Positions 22,703-35,300 of a stretch of DNA of 64,000 nt are shown in pieces. Each line of letters opens with the position of its first letter. Position 1 is the stretch's first letter. The position numbers and the translations under genes were made by a program. The stretch is from Sphaerulina vaccinii. Taxonomy: Eukaryota; Ascomycota; Dothideomycetes; Mycosphaerellales; Mycosphaerellaceae. The notes beneath the pieces were generated by a model that worked only from the letters and a program-made list of their open reading frames with translations, ran no database searches and was not told the origin of the DNA. The DNA lies in contig JAKUDP010000018.1 in NCBI GenBank assembly GCA_022570795.1, positions 248,001 to 312,000 on the forward strand, written 5' to 3'.

Positions 22703-23360
22703 CTTCTGCTATGGTCTCAGGGTGTTAGGCGCCTCTGCTGGTTGATTGGGTCGCGTTGCACTGAATTGGTGGTCGATCGTATGGTGATGTTGTCGTTCTA
22801 GCCTGTTTCTTCTCTTCTGCTGTTTGTACGTTGTGGTTATAGTGCTAGGAAGAGTACTATTGATCAAGGAATTGTCGAAACAGACAGAAACCTACTGGAT
22901 TATACTCACTCAGCCGTAAGAGGCCGCCTAGTAGTAGCATCTCACACTCGGCTTGTGTCATACTTGCTGCAGTTCAGCTCGCCTGGGAGTAGCGGCCTTT
23001 GTAGCCAAAAGTGCTCCCACACCACCCCGGCCATCCCGCATAAGCGATCGTGACTCGTGACGTAGGGAGCGATAGGCATTATGTTGACCAACATCAATGC
23101 GATCAGCTTGGTGAGACATGTAATATGAAAAGGTGGTATGTTGAGGCCAGACAGTGTGTTGTCTCGTTGCTTGTGAAGAGAAAAAGAAGAACTTTGCTCA
23201 CGGACGAATGTGCTGGCCGCCAAGCACAGTTGCAGAGAGAGGAGCAAGAGTTGTCGAACAGTAAAGACAATATGATAATGTATAATATACTTTCGTTTCC
23301 CATAGAATGTCATAATAAGTCATGCTTTCGCGCTCAAACGCATCGCTCATTTGAAATGCA
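22703..23360. other. Intergenic region
   Basis: This is the leader/promoter of the small basic gene (minus) and the 3' flank of the giant leashin gene (minus). Short frames are not convincing. No RNA or mobile element is recognised. Confidence 0.5.
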
Positions 23361-26300
23361 TCAATTGTCAGGCGCCGGACTCCTGGGTGCCTCACTCATC
23401 AGACTGCGAGTGCTCTGTCTGGAGTCGAGTCTGCTCCTAACGGGTCCATCAATCTCCATGGCACCGCTCATGACCCTCACGATCTTCTTATCTCTCCCTC
23501 CGTCGTTATGCACCAGCACCTGAGCTGGGCAAACGACAATCTCATCATCTCCTTCTCCTACATCGTCGCCCTTCTTGACGACCAATGGGAAGAGTACAAT
23601 CTTGACGACCGCATGCTTTGCGGCAAGCTCCTCATTAGAGCTAAACAGGCCTGAGCGCTCATTCATAAGCGAGGCATTGAAGTAGACTTTGCGAACCAGA
23701 TCTCCGTTTGTGTCATATTCTGGCTGCAGCGGCGGTAACATGATGTACTCCGCTCGTTGGGTGCGCATCTCGATTGCGAGGTCGACCGCAATGCGGAGCA
23801 CCTTTTGCAAAGAAGTCTGCAGCTGATCTTTCGAGGCCGCAGGTGGTGGTAGGAGCAAGCATAAAACGCTGAAGATCTCGTGCGCAACTGCTTCGGTGTC
23901 GAGAGCACATTGGGCATCGAATGATGGGCGCTTCGAGAGCAGTGTGAGTGTTGTTGCGCGCCAGTGTGCGACGGCACGAGGTGGTCCGACCTCGGAAAGA
24001 AGCTTCTCAAGAGCTTTGAGCTTCTGTCGCTGCTCGCGGTCCATGCCGAACAGATACCGAGTGAAGACATATTCCCACACCATAGTCATTACCACAGACA
24101 TGAAGACGTCTCGGCGGCGTACGCGATCGCCTAGTAGCCGGTCGACATCTGAGCCGTCCAGTACCGCGTTGTCCAGTCTTGCCTCGATCTTATCGTCATT
24201 GAGCTCCGTGGACAAGCGGCATACACGATTGTCTGACATCTTGGAGAAGCGCAAGACCCATTGCTGGACATGCTGACACAGCTTCTGGCACGAGCCATCA
24301 AAGTAGTCCTCGTCTCGATTGATGAGGAAATCACTCGACTTGGAAGACTGAATCTGCACTTGTAGAGCCCGAATCTGCTCAGCTGCAATATCAAGCTGTT
24401 CGCGCAGTCTTAGGATCTCTGCGTTCTTGTCGGCTAGTGCAGTCGCGATCTCGGCCTCAACGATATCTCTCATGCCAGAAGTGATCCTGCCATGTTCGTT
24501 TCGCATGAACTCGAGCTCTCGTGTAGTTGCCTGCCAGTTGTTGTGTGTTTCTGCGTGCTCGGACTGAAGTGTCGCATATCGTCCGTTCGTGTCATCAACC
24601 AGGTTCCTGTTGGCTTCTGTGAGGCCATTGCTCAACTCCGTTAGGCGTGCGATTTCTTCTTGCAATGGTAGCAGCATCGCCTTGATCTGGTTGATCTCAG
24701 CATCTTTTGCTTGCAGCTGAAGGTCACGTGCTGCCAGCGCCTCTTGCAAAGAGCCATCGTCAATGCCTCGAGCGCCTTCGCTGGCTTGTCGAGCTTCTTG
24801 TAGTGCACGATTCTCAGCGACGAGATAGTCGAGCCGTGATTCTAACTCGTTGATGTGCATGCTCTGTCGCTTTCGCACACTGGGTGGACGCGTTGGCGAG
24901 ACTTGCGACTGTTGCGCGTCGCCATATCCTTGCTGCTGAATGTTAGCGCGTGCCTTGACAATGAAACTGTCATCACTTACGAAAACATCATCATTCATGT
25001 CCATTGCGCGTGAAGCGCTGCCATTGATCAGCTCATCGTGCTCAAGTGGTGGTGTCGGAGGCGCTTCGAAAGCAATTGTTTGAGGTGAGGCTCTAGCGCC
25101 GACGGCAGAACCGTTAAGCGAGCCCAATTCGGATCCACCCCGCCGGCTGACGGCCCGAAGGTCACCTGACAAGCTGGTTCGCCTGAGAGATGGTGTCGAG
25201 CTGCGATTGCTTGTTCGACTGTATGATCGCAGCTCTTGTGGTGACTTGAACTGGTTGCCGCTGTTGGAGCGGTCACTCAAGACACTGCCCGATCGATGGT
25301 CTGGTGTCATGCTTGAACGAGGAATCTGACCTGAAATTGATCGACCCAGATTGACAGTGTCGTTCTCCTGGTCTACTGCAGGCCAAGGAAGCCTATTGAA
25401 CACTTCATCAGAAGTGCTGAGGGGACTGCTGACCGATCGTGCCGCGCCTGAAGAACCTTGTCGAACAGAAGGCGACAGTGCTCGTTCTTGAGCACGAATG
25501 GCTTGTGGTGTTTCTGTTCGACGGAGTGCTTTGATGTGCTCTGGACCTCCCACTTCAGCTCGTGCCTTGCTCCGCTTACGTGAGTGCTGGCGCTGAGGAT
25601 GTTCTTCTTGTATGGCATCTAGTGGCAGTCGTGGGCTTGTCGGCGAGAAAGCAGATCGCTCGTGTGAGCCCTCGGTGCCATGGGCTGGACTGTGGTCGTG
25701 GGTAGTAGCAGATGACGTGTGCTTGTGACCTGCACTAATCGATCTCTGACTCGGCGATGGCTGCTCGGCGGTGGGGTGAGAGGATGTCGACGCAGCTACT
25801 GCGAGAAAGTCAGGAGGAGACTGGAAGAGATAAGACGCGCGATTCTTACTTGTGGGCTCCAAAGGCGTGTTGGCGCTGGGCATACGTTCATGCTTGGGTT
25901 TTGTCGGCGATGCATCGTCCTTTGATCTTTGCTTCGGGGTGTGGAGATTCCAATCAGGACTCGTGGGCGTAGACACGCGAAGTGGCTCGAGCGAGCGTCG
26001 TTCACGCAAGCTGTCACGAGAAGAGCTGGTTCGCAGGATTTCTGGAATCTCCTTGCTCGATCGATCCGTCTGCTGAGAAGAGCGATTCGCTGTCTCATAC
26101 CCGCTGTCTCGAATCACCTTGTGCTGGCTGTCATGCGTTGGCGATGCGTCGGCAGACACATTGTCGTCTTGCAAAGCTGCGAATGACCACGAAGGCTCTC
26201 CGGCAGCGACTGAGCGCGAGGTACTTGAGTCTTGCGTGTGATGCTTGTCTGCCACTGATGCAGCAGCCAGTCCTGCGCCAGCAACCGCAATACCAGCCCC

Positions 26301-29300
26301 AACACCTGACCACATCGAGCTTCCCTCTTCACTAGAGCGCTTGGCTTGCTCAGATCCACGTTCGTCCCTTGGACTAGTAGATGTGCGAGGCACCTCGACT
26401 GGCAAATGTTGTGATACTTCTGAAGTATGCAACAGACCTCGCGAGGCTGAGTCGGTGCTAAATCTCCTGTCTTGTATGCTGTCGCGCTCCGTTTCAGGCA
26501 CAGATGGTACTCGTCGCTTTACACGCTCAAGACCTGGGTGTACAATGCTTTTCGAGCTGCTAGGGCTTATGGAGCTCTGCATAGGCTGCGAGGTAACGTT
26601 GATCTGTTCCGGAGATGATGGGTTCGGAATCTTCGTCTTTGGAGTGTTCTCCGCTTCGGACATGATTGCAGAGCGCTCCGTATCATCCACTGTACTGCTC
26701 TCGGGATTATCAGACAGTACAGCAGACTTTGCAGCAGCTTTGAGCTTCTTTTGCTGTCGCTTATTCTTCTTGTATGCTCGGTAGGCTTTGTCCATGGCAT
26801 CCACATCCATCTCGTCCTGCACCAGCCAACCATGCTCGTTGCTCTCGACGGTGCTTGGTGGTGCAAGTCCTTGATCAGCGGAGGGCTTGTCCTCGGATGT
26901 CAGCTGGCGGTCCAGCGGCTCTGAGACTGCTTCAAGATTGGGCTTGCTGTCTTCGGCCGCTGCCAAACTGTCTGATGCCTTCTCAGTAGTTTCCGCGTCG
27001 TCTAATACCGATTCTTTGCCCTTCTTGTTCTTCTTGCGCTTGGTCGTGGTGAACGCGAACTCATCATCATCTTTCACGTCCGCAGATGATTGCTCATCGC
27101 TGGCTGCCATGGCCTTCTCAAGCAGGACTGGGTCGAAGCCTGTGCCCTCGAGTGTCTTGTTTACGATATCGTCAACATCGTTCGCTGGCCTCTGTTGCTT
27201 GGCGAGAGCATCTTCGGACGGGCTTGACTCAGCCTCTGGAGCTTTGTGGCTTTTCTTGCCCTTCTTCTTCCTGCTGATCGTTGGGGCGAAGACATCCTCT
27301 TCCGGATCAGCCTCCGCACTTCCGGTCGGCGATGCTCTTCGCTGAAAAGCAGGATCATTGATGACCATGTCTGGATTGAAGCCACTATCGGCGAGCCCAG
27401 CAGCAACAGTAGCTGTGAAGTCAATGTCCGAGGTAGGAGAAGCATGAGGGAACTGTGCAGTCTCACCGCTCACCTCAGTGATGGATGTTTCGCCGTCACG
27501 CTGAGAAGACGGAGTCTCTCGTGGTTCATCGGATACTATAGGTTGAGCAAGGACGTCCTCAACTCCTGCATCACGCGAGAGCTCATCCCCATCAAGATTG
27601 CCGGCCTGCTCGTCCACGACCATCGTGTCCGCTGACTCATGCGCAACAAGATTGTCATCAGTAGAAGACTGCACTGCTTCTTGAGAATTGTCGAACGCTG
27701 AGGCAGGCGTGAGCGCGCCGCTCTTCCTGGCCTTCTTCTTGTCCTTTTTCGACTTCTTCGTGGAAGCAGACGGTGTCCACTCATCCATGTTGGGTTCAGC
27801 TTCCTCAGACTTCGTGTCCTTGGTGCCCAGGACGCTAGAAGCGATGGTTGCAGCGGCAGCAGTAGCTCCACCAACAATAGTACCGATGATTCCGGCTTGA
27901 GTACTGTCATCAGCTTCTGGCTTCAAGTCGCCCTCTCTGGATGCATTATCAACACCCGCTTCTGTCTTGGAGACATCCTGGCTGTCAGGGTGCTGGGTCT
28001 CGATGACAGATATGACATCTGGCTCCGGATCACGCTCTGTCGCAATCTCTGAACGCTCGTTCGTACCATCCGCAGATACATTGTCATTGATGCTGTTCAT
28101 GTCACCTTCCACAGGAGTAGCATCTTCTGGAGCAACGTCGGCGCCGACAGTACGCTCGGTCTCCTCGCTCGGTAGCTCGAAGTCTGAGAATCGCTTGGCT
28201 TTCTTCGACTTCTTGCTCTTCTTAGAACTCGTAGGCATGCTCCAAGCATCAGTCGAGTCCACTTCCGCAGATTGAGCTTCGGAAGTGGGCACGTCTCTGT
28301 CCGGCACTGATCCTTGCGAATCGACTCTTGGCTGTGCGTCGTCAAGTATTTCAGGCATAGCCTGCAGCTTCTTACCTTTCTTGGACTTCTTAGTCTTCGT
28401 CGGCAACGCCCAGACGTCCTCAGACTCAGCTTCTGTAGGCTCTTGAGACGTCGTTGCTGTGGATTGAGGCGCCAAGTCGTCTGGCGGGGAAATCTCCTCA
28501 GCATACGAGTCTTCAAATGTCGACTGTCTGCCCTTCTTTGACTTCTTGGACTTCTTGCTACCACTTTGCTCGATGAAGTTGTCATCAGGTGCTGTACTGG
28601 TCAAGTCTTGAGCAGACTCTGCGGGCTTCGATGTCTCCACAGCAGGAGTTTCGGGTTGCAGCGTGACATTGACGTCTCCAATCTCAACGATCGTAGGCTG
28701 TTCATGGTCGTTACCATCAGCTCCTGGAAGATCTTTGGCGATAGAAGAAGCTTCAGCTGTCGTAGCACTTGTATCTTCTACTGGCGCAGGCGATGTCTCT
28801 GCGAGTCCAACTTGCTTGGACTTCTTTCCCTTGCCCTTCTTCTTCTTGGTCGAGAATGTGAAGAAGTCGTCAGTTTCAGTAGCCTGCGGCTCGTCAACCA
28901 ATGATGTATCGTTCTGGTCCTTTGCGGGAGTCGCTTCGTCGAGCAGTGCTGGACGTGGGATGTCCGGCTCAAGGTTCTCCACCTCGGTTTGCGGGATTGC
29001 GGCCTCTTCCATTGGGTTTGCGCTCTCGACTTCAGGAACTGGCTCCGTTGGAACTTCGGGTACAGCAGACTTGTCTTTCTTGGACTTCTTCTTCTGCTTC
29101 TTCGTGGTCTGTGGAGTCCACCAGTCATCACTCTCGTCGGCAGGCTGTGCTACGGCAAAGTCATCGGCAGCGTGAGAAGATTCCAGGACCTCACCAGGGA
29201 GTCCCTGAGTTTCGACCGCGTTCTGCTCCCACTTCTCGATGGCGCTATCAGCAGATTCTGGTGCAGCTACATCGCGCGCCTCCTCTATTCCAGGAAGGTG

Positions 29301-32300
29301 TTCGGCTTGTGCGACCTCAACAGAGTCAGCTGCAACGGGAGCCTCATCTGTGCTAGTTGGCTCGGTTGGCTGGTCAGGCGCAGGTTCTGTAGTCACTTGC
29401 TCGTCTTGATTGAGGTTCTCTTCAGTATCAGCCGGCACGATCGCTAGATCAACTGGTTCACATGTTGCTGACTTTCTGCCCTTCTTGCCGCCTTTCTTCT
29501 TCTTGGTAGATGGCGCACTCCAAAGATCAGGCTCCTCTGTTGGTTGAGCATCTGGCTCTACAGCAGCAGTGTCCGTTGTGCTTGAGTCAATTGTCTCTTC
29601 AAATTCCTGCTCGGGTTCGTGCGCAGGCAGGTCCAATACTTCACGCGAGGCCTCAACGTCTTGGCTTTCAGCTTGAAGAGTGTCTGGAGCGTGTTCCTCT
29701 GAAACTGGCAACTGTGGTTCACTCGCGACGAACCCATTGTCAGCAGACTCGGCTGGCTGCTCTGCAGTGAAGTCAGAGAACACGGTCTGCTTGTTCTTTT
29801 TGCCCTTCTTCTTCTTGCTCGTTGGCATAGCCCACTCATCTTCTGCTTCTACGACAGAAGTGTCTGGCCAAGGCTCAGCAGTAGTCGGCTCGGCTACTGC
29901 AGTTTCAAGAGGGGTCTCCATTTGTGCTTCTGTCGTGGGCTCGACAGTCTCAGGCTCCGAGATCATCTGAGATGCTCGCTTTGGCTTCTTGCCCTTCTTC
30001 TTGCTGCCAGAAGACCATGCGAAGTCATCTGTGGCGTCCTCAGTCTGTGTGCTGTCCACTTCGGCAGGTTGTGTCTCAGTGGGCTGCGAGGCCGAGAACA
30101 AATCCGTCATTGCTGCGACCGCGGCACCGCCGACAGCAAGAGCAGATCCCACCAGAGTCTTGGCTTCCACTTCACGGTCTTGGTCGCCCAACTCATTGTC
30201 AGCATGTTGGCTGGGAGGTGGCGCCTCGCTCATCGATTCTCGAGCCTTCTTGCCCTTCTTGGATTTCTTCGATTTGGAAGGCGCCCAGGAAAGGTCTTCA
30301 GGTTCCTGCGATTCCTCAACTGCTCCAGGATCGGCAAGTGTGCTGGATTCATTCAAAGAGGCAGCGTCTACAGTGATAGGGACATCTGCTGAGGTTTCCT
30401 TGTCGAGGCCAAAGTCGTTGTGATCATCCGGAAGTGGGATCTCTGCGGGTGCTGTCTCATCACTGAGCTCAAGTTGGTCTTGCTCGCCAGGGAGTGGGAT
30501 ATCTGCAGGCGCCTTGCTCGGAGTCTCGGTGGCTACACGACCGACCTCAGCGGTACCGCTCTCTGCTGATTGCTCAGTAGCCTCCTCAAGGACGGGCTCA
30601 TCGATTGTCTGAGGAGTCTGTGTACCAGATCTCTTGCCTTTCTTGGCTTTCTTCTTGTCCTTCTTCGAGACTGGAGCCCACGTGAAGTCCTCTTGATCAC
30701 CGGCAGCTGCTGAAGTCGCCACGACTGGCGGCACACTGTCCGTATCGAGTTGTGCTTGATCGTTGGCAGGTTCCTTGGTGTCTGCACTAGATGCGTCCTT
30801 GGAAGTCTCCTCGGAGGCTTGTAATGGCTGTGGTACAATCTCCTGGCTCTGCTGCGGCTCGCTTGCTGGTGTTTCTGGCTCCGAGGCTGGTTGCCGAGAT
30901 TGCTTGCTCTTCTTGCCCTTCTTGTTCTTACTGCTGGATGCCCATGAGAACTCCTCAACTGGCGTCAAGACCTGTTGCTCTTCGATTTCGCCAGGTTGAT
31001 CGTCGAGAGGGTCTCTCTGGGTGACGCTTTCCCCAACTGACGCTCCTGCATCGCCAGTACGGTCAATCTGATCAGTAGCAAGCGGTTCTTCCAGTGGCTG
31101 ACTTGGCTCTAGGGAATCGTCTGAGAGCTTCGCCGATGGCTCGATAGCGAGTGCTGCAACGTCGGGTTCCATTTGTAGGCCTTTGCTTTGCCCCTTCAAT
31201 GGCGCCTCGGCTGCGAGGTCGTTTGCAACGTCTGCAGTAGAGTTTGGCGTGGGTTCAACCTTCACAGGCACATTCGAGATCGACTTCCTGCCTTTCTTTC
31301 CCTTCTTCCCAGACTTCTTGGAGCTTGTCAACGACCACTCGGCCGGGTCACGAGGACTGGGATCACCAAATGCATCCATATCTTCAGAAGCTCGCTCTGG
31401 CTCGAATTCCATGCCACGGTCTGCCATGACTTCTTCGCGGTCGCCCACGTCATTAGACAGAGTAGTGTTCAGCTCGCCGGTGCCAGACGCGATCCCAAAC
31501 ACATCATCGACGAGATTGCTCTCCTGTGCTGCAGCGGCTGATTCATCTTCCATCATATCAGCCCAAGACTTGGCAGAAGATTCGGCTGGCTCAGCTGTCT
31601 CGTGCTGAACATGATCTTGAGTGGCGGGAACAGATTCTGCAGAGCTCTGGACTATCGGTGTTGACTCTGCGACAACCGCTGAGGAGTCTTCATTGTTCGC
31701 GGCAATCTCATCAGCATCGTGCCACGGGTCTGCAGCAGCTGTGCCATCGAAGAAGTCTTCTGCGTCGTGGAATGAGTCGTCAGGAGTCTCTGCCGGCTTC
31801 GGTACTTCGTCAGTCAACGCGCGATCAGCCTCGTGAGTCACCTCACTGGCAGGATCTTGTGCGTTGACTGGAATTATCAGGCCAGCTGCAGGAGCAGGGG
31901 GCTCAACTCCAGGCTCCTCCTCGACTTGCCAAGATAGTGACTTCTGCTTCTTCTTATCCTTTTTACTTTGCTTGCGAGACAACGTAGGCTTCTCTTCAAT
32001 AGCTGAAGCGGGCTCAGTGGAAGGTGTTGCTTCCTGATCAGCTGGAATGCTTGCTGTACCTTCCGGTTCCTGCTGAAGCTCAGATTCTGATTCAGCAGTT
32101 GGGGTCTCGCTCCAGTCGAGAGCTTGCTTCTGTCGCTTATCCTTCTTGGATTTCTTCGATGAAGCTGGAGTTGCCCAAGAGTCGTCAGGCTTGCTCTCGG
32201 TCTCGATGTTGGGCATTACTTCGCTTGCAGAGGCAGAATCGTCTTGCGTCGAGGCTGCAGATATGACTGCTGCAGCCGCACCAGTAGCACCTATCGCAAT

Positions 32301-35300
32301 GGCAGCATCTCTGATCGTGTCGTGCTCAGTCGCGGGCTTGCTGTCTGCAGCCTGTTCGATGCCATCATTTGCAGTAGCAGGAGTGGTGTCTGTCTCCGGC
32401 TCCCATGAGAATGTCTTGGACTTCTTCTTGTCTTTCTTCGATTGCTTCCTGGATACAGCTGGCGTGAAGCTCTCCTCGACTTGCTGAGGTGCGGCCACTT
32501 CGACACTGTCGGCGTTGCTATCGTTGTTAAGCTCCAAGGGATGTGCTGTGTACTGTTCAACGGCACTGCTTTCCATCTTATCCTCAGCTGTAGCAGCTTC
32601 TGGCTTTGACGTCGCTTCGTCAGCATCACGGCCGGATGCAGTTTCGATGGGCTGAGAGTCATCAGGCTGGTCCCATGAGAACGACTTGGACTTCTTCTTC
32701 TCCTTTTTGGACTGCTTCTTCGACAAAGCTGGTGCAAAGCTCTTTTCGGCTTGCTGGGGATTAGTTGCATCGAGATCTTTGGATTTGATCTCCTTATCAA
32801 GCATCAATGGAGGGGTCGGTGGCTCTTCAACGCAATCACTAACGCCCTCATCTTGAGTCGTAGCAGCTTCCTGCTTCGGCGTTGCATCGTCAGTATCGCG
32901 GCTGGACCCAGCTTCAGTACGCCGAGAGTCCTCAGCCTCGTCCCATGAGAAAGTCTTGGACTTCTTCTTGTCCTTCTTGCTCTGTTTCTTGGACTTGGCA
33001 GGAGCGAAGTCATCAGCAGATGGAGTGCTTTCGATGGCTTTGTCAACATCGTCTGATGGTTGTTCTCCACCGAGACCGTGCTGCTGTGAAAGTGATTCGT
33101 CCAGACCAGTAGGCGTCTCGAGCGATCTATTGCTTGACTCAGCGAATGGCTCAACCTCGTCCTTGGCATCAGCAGAGGCGACTGGTTCAGCAGCTGGTGT
33201 GATGTCTTCTGCCCAAGACATGCCCTTCTTCTTCCTGTCCTTTTTGCTCTTCTTAGTTGACACAGGAGAGAAGAAGTCCTCGGCAGTGTCAGGCTCGGCC
33301 TTTGTCGTAGAGTCCTGAACTTCGTCACTGGTTGCATCAGATGTGGTGAGAGTATCAACCGCAGCTGTTTCCTTGAGGTCGTCAGTGTCCCTAGACAAGT
33401 CCTCGATGGGCTCAGAAACATCTGCGGGCGTTGCCTCGGGTTCTGGCTCCTCGGTCCATGCTGAAGACTTCTTGCGCTTGTCTTTCTTGGTTTTCTTCTT
33501 CGACGATGATGAAGCAGCCCAGTCATCGACCTCTGGCTCTATATTGACAGGCGCCTCGGTCTGAGTCTCAGAGGCCGGTTCAGCTTTCTCGACATCCTCC
33601 GCGATAGGTTCTTCCGCAATGGCTTCACGTGCGGAATCTTGCTCATCGTCCCAGCTTGATGTCTGCTTACTCTTTCGCTTATCTTTCTTGGACTTCTTCT
33701 TTGTCGGGTATGGCTCATCGAACACGTCGGTGCTGGCTTCTCGAGACGATTCCACAGCCGGCGTTTCCTCTGCTACCACTTCTCTGTTGTTAGCGCTCCC
33801 AAGAGAGGCCTTAGGCGCGACCATCTCAGACTTCTGCATAGACTCGCGGAAAGCATCGGCCTGCGAGACGCCCCAGGCAGTGGCAGCACCAGCAGCGATA
33901 GCGCCAAAGTCTGATATGCCGAAGTTGACCTGAAGTGCTGGAGCATCATTTTGCATGTCTTTGCTCACGACTGGGTCCGGCAACGTAGGCTCCTCTGACA
34001 CTAATGGCTTGTCTTCCTGTGATTGATGTTCATCCTCGAAGATTGAAGTCCGCTTGGACTTCTTCTTGTCTTTCTTCGACTGTTTGCGTGTGAGCTGAGG
34101 TGCAGGTTGTGGCTCGACTATTGCCTCAGGTTCCACTTGGACGTTGCGCTGCTCAACCACAAGCGGTGCAGGGTCAGACTTGAGCTCGGGCAGCTTGTAT
34201 GCAGTCGATGGCCGGTCGTCGTCGTCAGCTGAGACATCACGACTGATTCTTGGCTGATCATACACCGGCATCGAATGTGCAGCTGCGGAAGCAAAGTAGC
34301 TGGTGTCCTGTGCTTCACCAGAACGGGCATCCGCGACCAGCTCCTTGACAGGCGATGGCTCAGTGAAGTTGAGTGAGGGTAGCACGGGCATGGTATGCGA
34401 TGCCGCTGATGGGGAAAGGCCACTCTCAGTACCTTCATCCTGTACAGAGAAGGAGCGATCGAGAGTCGCCTCTGGTTGCACCTGCTTCGCCGCATCATGC
34501 TCAGCAGTCATTTCTGGTTGTTCAGAAGATGTGTGGGACTCTTCAAACGTCTCACCCTCCCAGGTCTGCTGCTTCTTGCCCTTCTTGCCTTTCTTCTTCG
34601 ACTTCTTGGACGAGCCGACAGGCTCAAACGCTGGCTCCTGTTCTCGTGAGGACTCGACATCTTTCGCCACGTCATCTTGTTGAGTAGGCTCAGACGTGGG
34701 TACATAAGGAAGTGGGTAGCTGTGAGCAGCAGCGGATGGCAATGCGCTCTCTTGGGTAGGCTCTTGAATCCGCTCAGGCGAGCGATCCTTGACTTTGTGC
34801 GCAGCATATACTGCAGCTGTACCGAGCATTGCAGCTGCAGCCAATGCTTTTGCTTTCGAAGGTGACTTTGAGCGGCTTCGTTGGTCCACTTCTGATGAAG
34901 CGAGATCTCTAGCAGCACCAGACTCACCAGCATCTTGCTGCTGCTGCTCATGCATTCTCTCATCTCTAGCAAAGTCCTCCCAGGTGTAGAATTGGGGCTC
35001 TTGCTTCTCCCTCTTTTCGCCAGAGGCAGGCAGCGACCAAGGTATAGCAGTCTGCGGCCACTCGCTGGCCTTTGGAGTAGTCTGTTGTGAATCCAGAATG
35101 TCTCCGTCGCCACGATAGCTGTTTGCACCGATCGTGTCCAGCGTGAGACTCCGGCTGCGGCTTCGCTCTGGAGAGCTCGCAGCGCTAAGCTCTTCTCTCG
35201 CAGATTCATATTCATCGCTACCATGCACACTCGAAGCTCGGCTGGAGGGCTTGCTAGAAGGCAAGCTTGGTAATGTGTCATCCACCTCTGGGATAGGCTT